The notes under the pieces are model-generated. The model did not search any database. It was not told where the DNA came from and saw only the letters and a list, made by a program, of their open reading frames with translations. From Microbacterium nymphoidis (lineage in GTDB: Bacteria; Actinomycetota; Actinomycetes; Actinomycetales; Microbacteriaceae), in the NCBI RefSeq assembly GCF_021044885.1, contig NZ_JAJNOD010000001.1, positions 992,001 through 1,056,000 of the forward strand: DNA of 64,000 nt. Direction: 5' to 3'. A program made the translations under genes and the position numbers. The stretch's first letter is position 1. Each line of letters opens with the position of its first letter. Positions 26,371 through 34,658 of this stretch are shown here, piece by piece.

Positions 26371-26814
26371 TCACTGCGAAGTGACGGGCTCCAGCAGAAA
26401 CAATGGAATGAGGCGGTCGGTCTTGGTCTGGTAGTCCGCGTAGGGCGGCCAGGCCTCACACGCCCGGGCCCACCATTCCTCCCGCTCCGCCCCGGACAGC
26501 TCGCGTGCCGTGTAGTCGCGCTTGTCCGCACCGTCCTGCAGTTCGACGTGCGGGTTCTTGCGGATGTTCCAGTACCACGCCGGGTTATCCGGTGCTCCGC
26601 CCTTGGACGCGACCACCACGTAACGTCCTTCGTGCTCGACGCGCATGAGCGCGGTCTTGCGGAGCGCGCCCGAGCGCGCGCCCAGCGTGGTGAGCACGAT
26701 GATCGGCTTGCCCTGCATGTCCGCGGCGTCGGCGCCGTTCGAGGCCTCGTACTCCTCCGCCTGCTTGCGGGACCACTCGTAACGTCCCGGCTGGTAAATT
26801 CCTGAGAGTGGCAT
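26371..26814 (-). CDS. nitroreductase/deazaflavin(F420)-dependent oxidoreductase family protein
   Basis: Cytosolic split-beta-barrel protein, 147 aa, of the Ddn-like nitroreductase-family deazaflavin-dependent oxidoreductases. Family features include [20 protein letters not shown] (about 38-57), [20 protein letters not shown] and NPHVELQDG. The family uses F420H2 or related flavins to reduce quinones or nitro compounds; the substrate here is unknown. The ATG has a GGAGG ribosome site at 6 nt. That site lies in one arm of a CCTCCG/CGGAGG hairpin, so its access could be regulated. It is divergent from the purine permease. Confidence 0.88.
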   Translation of the reverse strand: MPLSGIYQPGRYEWSRKQAEEYEASNGADAADMQGKPIIVLTTLGARSGALRKTALMRVEHEGRYVVVASKGGAPDNPAWYWNIRKNPHVELQDGADKRDYTARELSGAEREEWWARACEAWPPYADYQTKTDRLIPLFLLEPVTSQ

Positions 26815-26820
26815 ATCGTA

Positions 26821-26835
26821 CCTCCGCTTCGGAGG
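26821..26835. promoter_or_regulatory. palindrome covering the ribosome site of the F420-type gene
   Basis: CCTCCG-CTT-CGGAGG is a perfect inverted repeat in the 62-bp gap between divergent genes. On the minus strand the GGAGG arm is the Shine-Dalgarno of the gene starting at 26814. It could be an RNA hairpin masking that site, an operator, or chance. Confidence 0.35.
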
Positions 26836-26876
26836 ATACGCGCCTCACCCCCACCCTGACACGTATGAGGAGCCCC

Positions 26877-28274
26877 ATGGCCACGGCGCCAGCCCAGCCC
26901 ACCACCGCACTCGATCGCTTCTTCCACATCACCGAACGCGGATCCACCGTCGGAGCAGAGCTCCGCGGCGGTCTCGTCACCTTCGTGACGATGGCGTACA
27001 TCGTGATCCTGAACCCGATCATCCTGTCGACCCCCGACGTCGACGGCAACACGCTGGCCGGCCCGGCCGTCGCTGCCGCCACCGCCCTCACCGCCGGTGT
27101 GATGACCCTTCTGTTCGGTATCGTCACCCGGCTGCCGTTCGCCTTCGCCGCCGGTCTCGGCATCAACGCCTTCCTCGCCTTCTCGGTCGTCGGGCAGGTC
27201 TCCTGGCCCGAGGCCATGGCGCTGGTGGTCATCAACGGTGTGGTGATCGTGCTGCTCGCCGCCACCGGGCTGCGGAAGATGATCTTCGACGCGGTCCCTG
27301 TCCAGCTGAAGCTCGCTATCACGGTCGGCATCGGCCTGTTCATCGCTTTCATCGGGTTCGTCAACGCCGGCTTCGTCACGGCGACGGGCAACCCCTCCCC
27401 GCCGGTGGACCTCGGCGTGAGCGGTTCCGTCGCATCCGTTGCCACGCTGCTGTTCGTCCTCACCGTCCTCATCGGCGGCGTCCTCATCGCGCTGAAGATC
27501 AAGGGCGCGATCCTGATCGCTCTGGTGGGCGGCACGGTGGTCGCGGCGATCGTCAACCTCATCTGGCCGCAGGACCTGTTCTCCTTCTCGGGCAGCATCG
27601 TGAGCCTTCCCGACCTGAGCCTCATCGGCAAGGTGGACTTCGGCTTCGACCTCGGCAAGGTCAGCGTCGTGGCGCTCGTGATGATCGTCTTCACGCTGGT
27701 GTTCTCGAACTTCTTCGACGCCATGGGCACGATGACGGGCCTCGCCCGCGAGGCGAACCTGGCCGATGAGAAGGGCGACTTCCCGCGCATCAAGTCGGCC
27801 CTGGTGGTCGAGGGTGTCGGCGCGATCGTCGGTGGTGGCACGTCGTCCTCCTCCGCGACCGTGTTCGTCGAGTCCAGCGCCGGCATCGGCGAGGGCGCCC
27901 GCACGGGTCTTGCCACGTCGTTCACGGGTGTGCTGTTCCTGCTGGCGATGTTCTTCACCCCGCTGACCTCCCTGGTTCCCGGCGCGGTCGCCTCGGCGGC
28001 GCTCGTGCTGGTGGGTGCCATGATGCTCTCGCAGATCAAGAACATCGACTTCGCCGACTTCCGTGTGCTCCTGCCGGTGTTCCTCACCGTCACCGTCATG
28101 CCGATGACCTACTCGATCGCCAACGGCATCGGTGCGGGCTTCGTCAGCTGGGTCGTCGTCAATGCACTGTCGAAGAAGGCCAAGAGCATCCACCCGCTGT
28201 TGTGGGTGGTGGCCATCGGCTTCGTGATCTACTTCGCCCGCGGTCCGATCGAGGCGGCGTTCGGCGTCGCCTGA
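26877..28274 (+). CDS. NCS2 family purine permease (AzgA/PbuG-like)
   Basis: Membrane transporter of 465 aa for hypoxanthine, guanine or adenine by proton symport. About 12-14 helices are visible, beginning LVTFVTMAYIVILNPIILST. The AzgA signature regions FSNFFDAMGTMTGLAREANL and EGVGAIVGGGTSSSSATVFV are present. ATG at 26877 is chosen over 26865 and 26808 because GAGGAG lies 4 nt upstream. The location next to purH/purN fits purine salvage. A 59-bp palindrome lies directly after the stop. Confidence 0.94.
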   Translation: MATAPAQPTTALDRFFHITERGSTVGAELRGGLVTFVTMAYIVILNPIILSTPDVDGNTLAGPAVAAATALTAGVMTLLFGIVTRLPFAFAAGLGINAFLAFSVVGQVSWPEAMALVVINGVVIVLLAATGLRKMIFDAVPVQLKLAITVGIGLFIAFIGFVNAGFVTATGNPSPPVDLGVSGSVASVATLLFVLTVLIGGVLIALKIKGAILIALVGGTVVAAIVNLIWPQDLFSFSGSIVSLPDLSLIGKVDFGFDLGKVSVVALVMIVFTLVFSNFFDAMGTMTGLAREANLADEKGDFPRIKSALVVEGVGAIVGGGTSSSSATVFVESSAGIGEGARTGLATSFTGVLFLLAMFFTPLTSLVPGAVASAALVLVGAMMLSQIKNIDFADFRVLLPVFLTVTVMPMTYSIANGIGAGFVSWVVVNALSKKAKSIHPLLWVVAIGFVIYFARGPIEAAFGVA

Positions 28275-28279
28275 CCCGT

Positions 28280-28338
28280 TTCATAGCGCGCAAAAGGCTG
28301 CAATCCTCCGCGGATTGCAGCCTTTTGCGCGCAACGAA
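28280..28338. repeat. 59-bp palindromic element, copy E
   Basis: Starts TTCATAGCGCGCA and ends TGCGCGCAACGAA. The inner part is AAAGGCTGCAATCC paired with GGATTGCAGCCTTT. Where copies A-C have GGCTCC/GGAGCC, this copy has GGCTGC/GCAGCC, so both arms changed together. It fills the gap between the convergent purine permease and Gfo/Idh/MocA genes. Confidence 0.92.
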
Positions 28339-29418
28339 TCAGAGTGACTGCAGTTCCACCCGGGCGGGAACCACGCAGGTCGACACCACCGGGACCGCGG
28401 TGCGAGTGGCGGCGGCGCGCAGCACCGATTCCATGACATCGAGGGCGTGATAGCCCAGCTCCCCCGACGCCCGGGCGTCGTCACCCACGAGCGCCCGGTC
28501 GTGGATGCCCACGCCACGGCCGGCGTCGATGTACCCGGCAGATGGCTCCTGCACGACCCAGTCCACGTCTGCGAGCGAGCGCACCAGCACATCGCCGTCG
28601 AAGGTGTTGGGATCGGGCACCACCATCGATCCGCTCTCCCCATGCACCTCGATGTTGGCCGAGCGCGTGGCCACCGCATCGAACGACATGACAAGGGTGG
28701 ACAGTGCACCCGACGCGTGCTCGAGCACTCCCGTGATGTGGGTGTCGATCTCGACGGGGACACGCTCACCCGCGCGATCCCCCGAGCCGATCACACGCTC
28801 GTCACGCAGGCGACTGGCCGATCCCACCACGCTCACCACCGGACCCAGCAGATGGATGAGGGCGCTGACGTAATAGGGGCCCATGTCCAGCAGCGGTCCT
28901 CCGCCGGGCAGGTAGTAGAAATCGGGGTTCGGATGCCACCGCTCGTGCCCCGGCGTCACCATGGTCGCGGTCGCGGCGATGGGCCGGCCGATGCGGCCGT
29001 CCTCGATCACCCGCCGCGCCGTCTGGACTCCGGTCCCGAGCACGGTGTCGGGCGCACAGCCCACCCATCGGCCGGCGTCGTCCGCCGCGCGCAGCACCCC
29101 CGCACCGGCAGCGCCGTCGGCCGCGAGCGGCTTCTCACTGTAGACGTCCTTGCCCGCGGCGATGATCCGCTCCGACACTTCCGCATGCGCGAGCGGAATG
29201 GTGAGGTTGACGACGAGGGAGATGCCGGGGTCGGCGAGGAGCTCGTCGATGCTGAGAGCACGCACACCCGGAACCTCTGCGGCCACCGCCGCCGCACGCT
29301 CGATCATCAGATCGGCGACGGCGACCAATCGCACGGTCTCCAGGCGGGCGAACGTCGCCAGGTACTGGGCGACGATGCTCCCGCACCCGATGATGCCCAC
29401 ATTCAGCGGCTGGCCCAC
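28339..29418 (-). CDS. Gfo/Idh/MocA family NAD(P)-dependent oxidoreductase
   Basis: Cytosolic sugar or polyol dehydrogenase of 359 aa. The Rossmann fold starts NVGIIGCGSIVAQYLATFAR, and GKDVYSEKPLAAD is the conserved EKP motif with the catalytic Lys. GGGPLLDMGPYYVSALIHLL contains the conserved Asp, Gly and Tyr of the substrate domain. The GTG at 29418 follows a GGGGG ribosome site and overlaps the ThuA gene by 16 bp; a GTG at 29400 is an alternative. It is the last gene of the LacI-controlled sugar locus and probably oxidises or isomerises the imported sugar. Confidence 0.9.
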   Translation of the reverse strand: MGQPLNVGIIGCGSIVAQYLATFARLETVRLVAVADLMIERAAAVAAEVPGVRALSIDELLADPGISLVVNLTIPLAHAEVSERIIAAGKDVYSEKPLAADGAAGAGVLRAADDAGRWVGCAPDTVLGTGVQTARRVIEDGRIGRPIAATATMVTPGHERWHPNPDFYYLPGGGPLLDMGPYYVSALIHLLGPVVSVVGSASRLRDERVIGSGDRAGERVPVEIDTHITGVLEHASGALSTLVMSFDAVATRSANIEVHGESGSMVVPDPNTFDGDVLVRSLADVDWVVQEPSAGYIDAGRGVGIHDRALVGDDARASGELGYHALDVMESVLRAAATRTAVPVVSTCVVPARVELQSL

Positions 29419-30104
29419 AGCATCCCCCGCTCGATGATGGTGCGCACGTTCGGGTCCTGCAGCACGTCGACGGAGTGCCCCGGCGTCGCCACGAAGATCC
29501 GCCCCTGCCCCCATTCGCGTGTCCACACCGCGGGCGAGGTGATCGGCCGGTGCCAGGGATGGTAGGGCTGAACCGGGTGGGTCGTGGTGGCGAGCACGTC
29601 GATCAGGTCATCGTGCAGCACCCAGTACTGCTCGGTCGTCAGCGGGAAGTCCTCGATCCCTGCGGTGATCTCATGCCGGCGGCCGAGATCGGTGATCTCC
29701 ACCGTGTACGGGAGGTAGTTGTCGGACTGCTCGCCGTGACGCTCGTCGGGGTGCTTGCCGGGATGCGTGGCGAACTGGCCTCCGATCAGCTGGAGGTAGT
29801 CGGCGTCGTTGCGATAGGAATCGGCGATGCCGCCATGCCACCCGGCCATTCCGGCACCGGCCTCAATGGCCGCACGCAGGCCCTGCTGCTCCTCCCGCTG
29901 GATGGTGTTCATCGTGTTGCACTGCACGATGAGATCGAATCCGGCCATTGCCGCAGCATCAGCGTAGATCGCCGGGCTCTCCTCGATCCGCACCGCGTAG
30001 CCGTTGTCTCGCAGGAACGGGATGAAGAGCTCCGTCGCCTCGACGGGCGCGTGCCCGTCCCATCCGCCCCGGACGATGAGCGCCGATTTTGCCGTGTCCG
30101 TCAT
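29403..30104 (-). CDS. ThuA domain-containing protein (trehalose-utilisation-like)
   Basis: Cytosolic protein, 233 aa, of the ThuA-like glutamine-amidotransferase-type fold. Visible segments are ALIVRGGWDGHAPVEATELF, DLIVQCNTMN, GAGMAGWHGGIADSYRND, and GRIFVATPGHSVDVLQDPNV at the C-terminus. ThuA proteins work with Gfo/Idh/MocA dehydrogenases in oxidation of trehalose-type disaccharides in rhizobia. Here it lies between the importer permease and a Gfo/Idh/MocA gene, consistent with that pairing. An AAAGG ribosome site precedes the ATG. Confidence 0.9.
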   Translation of the reverse strand: MTDTAKSALIVRGGWDGHAPVEATELFIPFLRDNGYAVRIEESPAIYADAAAMAGFDLIVQCNTMNTIQREEQQGLRAAIEAGAGMAGWHGGIADSYRNDADYLQLIGGQFATHPGKHPDERHGEQSDNYLPYTVEITDLGRRHEITAGIEDFPLTTEQYWVLHDDLIDVLATTTHPVQPYHPWHRPITSPAVWTREWGQGRIFVATPGHSVDVLQDPNVRTIIERGMLWASR

Positions 30105-30145
30105 GTCTTGCCTTTCGTCTGTCAGGTTGCTCGCGCGGGCGGCGC

Positions 30146-31027
30146 TCACTTGCTGAAGCCCGCGGTCAGGCCGCTCACCAGCTGGCGACGACCGAAGATG
30201 TACACCACCACGAGCGGCAGCGTGGTCAGCACGACGCACGCCAGCACGGCGGGGATGTTGACGCTGAACTCGCCCTGGAAGCTCCACAGCGCCAGCGGCA
30301 GCACGCGCAGATCCGGGCTCTGGGTGAGTACGAGCGGAAGGAGGAACCCGTTCCACACGCCCAGCGCGTTGTAGATGGCGACCGTCACGATCGCGGGCTT
30401 CGTCAGCGGCAGCGCCAGCCGCCACAGCGTCTGCCACTCGCTGCAGCCGTCCAGCCGCATGGACTCGAACAGCTCGTTGGGCACATCCCGGATGAAGTTC
30501 GACAGCAGCAGCACGCTCAGCGGGATCGCGAACGCCACCGAGGGCAGCACGATCGCCAGCAGGCTGTCGTACAGGTTCAGCCGGATGATCATCAGGTAGA
30601 CCGGGATGATCGTCGCCTGCAGCGGTATGGCCAGCCCCATGAGGAAGGTGCTGTTCGCGATGCGCAGGAAGCGGCTGCGGCCACGAACGATCGCATAGGC
30701 CGCCATGAACGACAGCGCCAGGGTCGGCACCACCGCTCCCACCGTGATGAGGACGCTGTTGATGAAGTACCGGACGAAGTCCGCCTCGATCACGGCGATG
30801 TAGTTGTCGAGGGTCGGGTTCATCGGCAGCGCCAGCGGGTTCTGGCCGAAGTAGTCCGCCTGGTGCTTCAGGCTCGTGACGACGACGTAGTACACCGGCA
30901 CGATGATGATCGCGAGCCAGATCCAGCCGGCGAGACCGCCGAACAGATTCGGACGTCCGGTGCTCGTGCGTCGGGCACGCCGGCGGTCGGCCTCGCGGGG
31001 AATCACAAGGGTGGTCGTGGTCGTCAT
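30146..31027 (-). CDS. carbohydrate ABC transporter permease (MalG-like, CUT1)
   Basis: Second permease of the middle importer, 293 aa. A Thr-rich start (MTTTTTLVIP) and basic stretch precede six helices, the first being IWLAIIIVPVYYVVVTSLKH. The EAA loop reads FESMRLDGCSEWQTLWRLAL. The start lies 1 bp after the upstream permease stop, so the pair is probably co-translated. No ATPase gene is present in the locus. Confidence 0.93.
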   Translation of the reverse strand: MTTTTTLVIPREADRRRARRTSTGRPNLFGGLAGWIWLAIIIVPVYYVVVTSLKHQADYFGQNPLALPMNPTLDNYIAVIEADFVRYFINSVLITVGAVVPTLALSFMAAYAIVRGRSRFLRIANSTFLMGLAIPLQATIIPVYLMIIRLNLYDSLLAIVLPSVAFAIPLSVLLLSNFIRDVPNELFESMRLDGCSEWQTLWRLALPLTKPAIVTVAIYNALGVWNGFLLPLVLTQSPDLRVLPLALWSFQGEFSVNIPAVLACVVLTTLPLVVVYIFGRRQLVSGLTAGFSK

Positions 31028-31028
31028 C

Positions 31029-31952
31029 TCAGGCTCCGTCCAACTGGCTGGCCGACTTGTCGGTGCCGCCGAGACGCTGCAGGAACAGCGCGAGCCCGAG
31101 GCCCAGCAGCACGAGGATGACGGCGATCACGCTCGCAAGGCCCATCTGGTTCGCCTTGAAACCGGTGAGATACATGTCCAGCGGCAGGATCCGCGTGGCG
31201 TTCGCGGGCCCTCCGCCGGTGAGCACGAAGATCAGGTCGAAATAGGTCAGCGATCCCACGGTCATCAGCGTCGACGACGTGATGATCGTGTACTTCAGCT
31301 GCGGCAGCGTGATGTGGAAGAACTGGGCGATCCGCCCGGCGCCGTCGAGCTGAGCCGCCTCGTACATCGACTGCGGGATCTGCCGCACGCCGCCCTGATA
31401 GATGAGCGTGTGGAAGGGCACGAACTGCCAGGCGATCACGAAGATGACCACACCCATCGCGAGCGCGGGATCACCCAGCCAGTCCTGCGCGAGGAACGGG
31501 AGTCCGAGCCCGGCGGCGAGACCGAAGTTCGGATCCAGCAGCGCCTTGTACGCGACCGCAATCGCGGCGGAGGAGAGCAGCAGCGGCAGGAAGTACAGCA
31601 CCGCGAGCACCGCGCGATAGCGCTGGGTCCCCGCCGTGAAGACGCCGAGCAGCAGGCTGATCGGCGTCTGCACCAGCCACGACAGCACCATGACGATGAT
31701 CGTCAGGCCGAACGCACGCCACGTTCCGGGATCGGTGAGGACAACGCCCCAGTTCGCGATGCCGGAGAAGGTGATCGCGCCGATGCCGTCCCAGTCGGTG
31801 AAGCTCAGGGCCAGCACGCCCACTAGCGGAACGATCGCGAAGATCACGAAGTAGATCAGGGCGGGGGCGGCGAGCCAGCTCAGACCTCCCGTCGCGCCCG
31901 CGCGACGGGAGGCGGGAACGAGCACTCGCGCGGTGTTCGCGCTCACGGTCAC
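31029..31952 (-). CDS. carbohydrate ABC transporter permease (MalF-like, CUT1)
   Basis: First permease of the middle importer, 307 aa, with six helices beginning LAAPALIYFVIFAIVPLVGV. The EAA-type loop is YEAAQLDGAGRIAQFFHITL. The GTG at 31952 overlaps the TGA of the binding-protein gene (GTGA), supporting coupling. A following helix-rich C-terminus ends LALFLQRLGGTDKSASQLDG. Confidence 0.93.
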   Translation of the reverse strand: MTVSANTARVLVPASRRAGATGGLSWLAAPALIYFVIFAIVPLVGVLALSFTDWDGIGAITFSGIANWGVVLTDPGTWRAFGLTIIVMVLSWLVQTPISLLLGVFTAGTQRYRAVLAVLYFLPLLLSSAAIAVAYKALLDPNFGLAAGLGLPFLAQDWLGDPALAMGVVIFVIAWQFVPFHTLIYQGGVRQIPQSMYEAAQLDGAGRIAQFFHITLPQLKYTIITSSTLMTVGSLTYFDLIFVLTGGGPANATRILPLDMYLTGFKANQMGLASVIAVILVLLGLGLALFLQRLGGTDKSASQLDGA

Positions 31953-33292
31953 TTCCCGATCGTCTTGTTCATGTTCGCCGCGAACTCCTCCGGCGTGATG
32001 GAGCGCGAGAACAGCTGGTCGATGTTGTTGAGCAGGGCTTCAGCGGCGGTCGGGCTGAGAGCCTGGTCCCACGACTGCTGGAAGCTCGGCGCGTTCCCGG
32101 CGAGCTGGTAGACGAAGGTCAGGTAGTCGGCGTCGTCCGTCGCGGCGAGCTTGTCGTCGACACCGTTGACCACGGGGACGGCCCCGTTCTCGATGAGGCC
32201 GTCGATCTCCGCCTCGGTGAACAGCCCGGTCTTCAGGTAGTCCTCGGCGATCTTCTTCTGCTCGTCGGAGGCGGACGAGGAGATGGAGAGGTAGTTCGCG
32301 GGATTGCCGACGACGTTCTCGGCATCGCCGACGCCGCCCTCGATGGTCGGGAACGACACGAAGCCGAGGTTACCGTCCTGCACGAAGTTCTGGCCGTCCG
32401 CCTTCATGGATCCATACGTCCAGCCGCCGTGCAGCATCATTGCGGCCTTGCCGGTGTAGAGCAGCGCCTGGTCCGCGTTGGAATCTGCGGTGATGGAGTT
32501 GAAGCCCTTGATGAACCCGTCGGCGGCGACGAGGTCCTGAGCCTTCTCCAGCGCTTCGAGCGCCGCCGGGTTGGACCAGGCGTCGGGCTTGCCCAGGAAG
32601 ATGTCGTTGAACACCTCCGGCCCGCCGATGCGGTCGAAGAGGTACTCGAGCCACATCATCGACGTCCACCGCGACTGACCGGCGAGCGAGATCGGGGCGA
32701 TGCCCTTCTCGTTGAACGTGGTGACCAGGCTCATCAGGTCGTCCCAGGTCTTCGGCGGCTCGACTCCGGCGTCGGCGAAGACCTTCTTGTTGTAGAACAG
32801 CACGATCGGCTGCACGTCCTGGATGGGCATCGCGTAGATCTTGTCGTCGATGGTGGCGGCACCGAACGAGCCGGGGAAGAGCCGGTCCTTCACCTCGGGG
32901 TTGTCGGCGAAGAAGGAGGTGAGATCCTCCACCTGCCCGGCATCCGCGTAGGCCTTCAGCGTGCCGCCGCCCCAGCCGTAGATGAGCGTGGGCGCCTGGC
33001 CCGCGCCGATGGCCGTGCGGATCTTCGTCTTGTAGGCGTCGTTCTGGAAGAAGGTGACCTCGAGCTTCTCGTCCGGGTTGGTCTTGTTGAACGCGTCGAC
33101 GGTGTCCTGACGCAGCCCCTCCTTCGGCTGACCGGACAGCGCCCACATGGTGGCGGCGCCCGTGGCGGAGCCTCCGCCGGAGCCCGTGGGACCGGACGTG
33201 CCGCAGGCGGCGAGGGACAGTGCCATCGCGGAGGCCGCGACCGCGGCTGCCAGGCGGATTCGACGTGACGAGCGGTGACTGCTGTGTGCCAT
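31949..33292 (-). CDS. extracellular sugar-binding lipoprotein of ABC importer
   Basis: Solute-binding protein of family 1, 447 aa. A twin-Arg-like basic start (RSSRRIRLAAAVAASAMALS) runs into LAAC, the lipobox, so the protein is a lipoprotein. The mature part has ATMWALSGQPKEGL and GKAAMMLHGGWTYGSM, typical of CUT1 binders. ATG at 33292 follows GGAG at 7 nt; an in-frame extension upstream adds no signal features and is rejected. The promoter region carries repeated GAAAsTTGC-type half-sites, presumably bound by the divergent LacI protein. Confidence 0.93.
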   Translation of the reverse strand: MAHSSHRSSRRIRLAAAVAASAMALSLAACGTSGPTGSGGGSATGAATMWALSGQPKEGLRQDTVDAFNKTNPDEKLEVTFFQNDAYKTKIRTAIGAGQAPTLIYGWGGGTLKAYADAGQVEDLTSFFADNPEVKDRLFPGSFGAATIDDKIYAMPIQDVQPIVLFYNKKVFADAGVEPPKTWDDLMSLVTTFNEKGIAPISLAGQSRWTSMMWLEYLFDRIGGPEVFNDIFLGKPDAWSNPAALEALEKAQDLVAADGFIKGFNSITADSNADQALLYTGKAAMMLHGGWTYGSMKADGQNFVQDGNLGFVSFPTIEGGVGDAENVVGNPANYLSISSSASDEQKKIAEDYLKTGLFTEAEIDGLIENGAVPVVNGVDDKLAATDDADYLTFVYQLAGNAPSFQQSWDQALSPTAAEALLNNIDQLFSRSITPEEFAANMNKTIGK

Positions 33293-33324
33293 CTCAGTTC
33301 TCCATTGAAACGAGGGATTGTGAT

Positions 33325-33358
33325 GCGAAAGTTTGCGCAAGTTTCTCTGCAACTTTCG
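33325..33358. promoter_or_regulatory. probable LacI-family operator cluster
   Basis: Read on the minus strand, GAAAGTTGCAGA is followed immediately by GAAACTTGCGCA, two direct half-sites with a 12-bp period. The second contains the palindromic core TTGCGCAA (33333-33340), and a GAAAGTT/AACTTTC pair flanks the whole. It lies 33-66 bp upstream of the binding-protein start, a usual place for LacI-type control. Confidence 0.45.
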
Positions 33359-33466
33359 TGGTCTTGACCGTAGTCCGGAAGCAGATCGGTGTCAATGCCG
33401 AGTTCTCCCGGCAGACGGCGCTGTCTTCTTGCTCCTGCGGGCCGGGCACGACAGGATGTCTGTAAC

Positions 33467-33476
33467 GAAAATTTTC
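33467..33476. promoter_or_regulatory. palindrome upstream of the LacI gene
   Basis: GAAAATTTTC is a perfect 10-bp palindrome, 13 bp before the regulator's ATG and next to its GGAGGAAG ribosome site. It may be an autoregulatory site; it is short, so confidence is low. Confidence 0.3.
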
Positions 33477-33489
33477 CTCGGAGGAAGAC

Positions 33490-34524
33490 ATGGCCCGAGA
33501 GCTCCCCGGCCCGAATCTGGCCAGCATCGCCGAAGCCGCGGGCGTCTCCGTTCCGACCGTGTCCAAGGTGGTCAACGGCCGCGGCGGCGTGTCCGACGAG
33601 ACCCGGGAGCGCATCCAGTCGCTGATCACGGAAGCCGGCTACCGCTCGCCCCGCACTCGGCGGCTGCGGACGGGCAATCGCACGATGGTGGATCTCGTGA
33701 TCGGCGAGGTGCGCAACGGCTACTCGGTGGGCGTGCTCAACGGCATCCTGGAGCATGCCCGAGAGGTCGATACGGACGTGGTGATCTCCTCGGTCAACCC
33801 GGGGAGCATGCACCTCACCGATGCCGACGAGTGGGCGGACCGCATGGTGGACTCGGGCCGGCAGGGACTGATCGCGGTGACGTCGGATCTGTCCTCCGCA
33901 CAGCACGCCGCATTCGCCTCGCGAGGGCTGCCGGTTGTCGTGATCGATCCGCTGAACACTCCCGCCGCGGACCTGCCGAGCGTGGGCTCGACCAACTGGG
34001 CGGGCGGGCGGGCGGCCACGGAACATCTGCTCAGCCTCGGCCACCGTCGCATCGCCTACCTCGGCGGGCCGGCGAGCGCCGAGTGCAACCAGGCGCGCAT
34101 GCACGGCTACCTCGCGGCACTGATGGCGGCAGGGATCCCGATGCGTGCGGACTACCTGTACGACGCGCCGGGATTCACCCCCGCCGGCGGGCTGGCGAAC
34201 GCCCGGACCGTCCTCGACCTGGAGGATCCACCGACGGCCATCTTCGCCGCGAGCGACACTATCGCCCTCGGCGTCCTGGACGAGGCCCGGCGCCGCGGGC
34301 TGGAGGTCCCCCGCGACCTGAGCATCGTGGGATTCGACGGAACGCCGCTCGCCGAGCAGACGCTCCCCCACCTCACCTCCGTGGCGCAGCCACTGCACGA
34401 CATCGGGCGCACCGCGCTGCGCACGTTGCTGCAACTGATCGCGGGGGGCAGTGCTGACGTGCCCCGCATGGAACTTGCAACCGAGCTCGTCGTCCGCGAT
34501 TCCACCGCCCCGCCGCGGGCCTGA
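33490..34524 (+). CDS. LacI family transcriptional regulator
   Basis: DNA-binding regulator, 344 aa. The N-terminal helix-turn-helix is NLASIAEAAGVSVPTVSKVV with hinge helix TRERIQSLITEAGYR. The rest is a periplasmic-binding-protein-like sensor, with IAYLGGPASAECNQARMHGY, TAIFAASDTIALGVLDEAR and LSIVGFDGTPLAE. It is divergent from the importer/ThuA/Gfo operon and presumably represses it until the sugar binds. A GGAGGAAG ribosome site precedes the ATG. The 59-bp palindrome F starts 6 bp after the stop. Confidence 0.94.
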   Translation: MARELPGPNLASIAEAAGVSVPTVSKVVNGRGGVSDETRERIQSLITEAGYRSPRTRRLRTGNRTMVDLVIGEVRNGYSVGVLNGILEHAREVDTDVVISSVNPGSMHLTDADEWADRMVDSGRQGLIAVTSDLSSAQHAAFASRGLPVVVIDPLNTPAADLPSVGSTNWAGGRAATEHLLSLGHRRIAYLGGPASAECNQARMHGYLAALMAAGIPMRADYLYDAPGFTPAGGLANARTVLDLEDPPTAIFAASDTIALGVLDEARRRGLEVPRDLSIVGFDGTPLAEQTLPHLTSVAQPLHDIGRTALRTLLQLIAGGSADVPRMELATELVVRDSTAPPRA

Positions 34525-34529
34525 GCCCC

Positions 34530-34588
34530 TTCATCGCGCACGTTTCGCGCCCATTCGACGACGGGAAGCGCACAGTGCGCGCCATGAA
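34530..34588. repeat. 59-bp palindromic element, copy F (diverged)
   Basis: Starts TTCATCGCGCACG and ends TGCGCGCCATGAA. The length is again exactly 59 bp and the termini pair, but the inner arms are rearranged or eroded. It lies directly after the LacI gene and upstream of the DUF4166 promoter. Confidence 0.7.
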
Positions 34589-34596
34589 GCGCCGAG

Positions 34597-34639
34597 TTGA
34601 CACGGTGCGCTCGAGCGAAGAAACTGAACGTGTTCAGTT
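34597..34639 (+). promoter_or_regulatory. promoter with TetR-like operator upstream of DUF4166 operon
   Basis: A consensus TTGACA (34597-34602) is followed after 17 bp by GAAACT (34620-34625), a plausible -35/-10 pair. Overlapping the -10 and start region is an inverted repeat AACTGAAC-GT-GTTCAGTT (34622-34639) with perfect 8-bp arms, the form of a TetR-family operator. No regulator is adjacent, so the repressor must act in trans. Confidence 0.6.
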
Positions 34640-34658
34640 CGAGATTCGGGGGCTCAGG

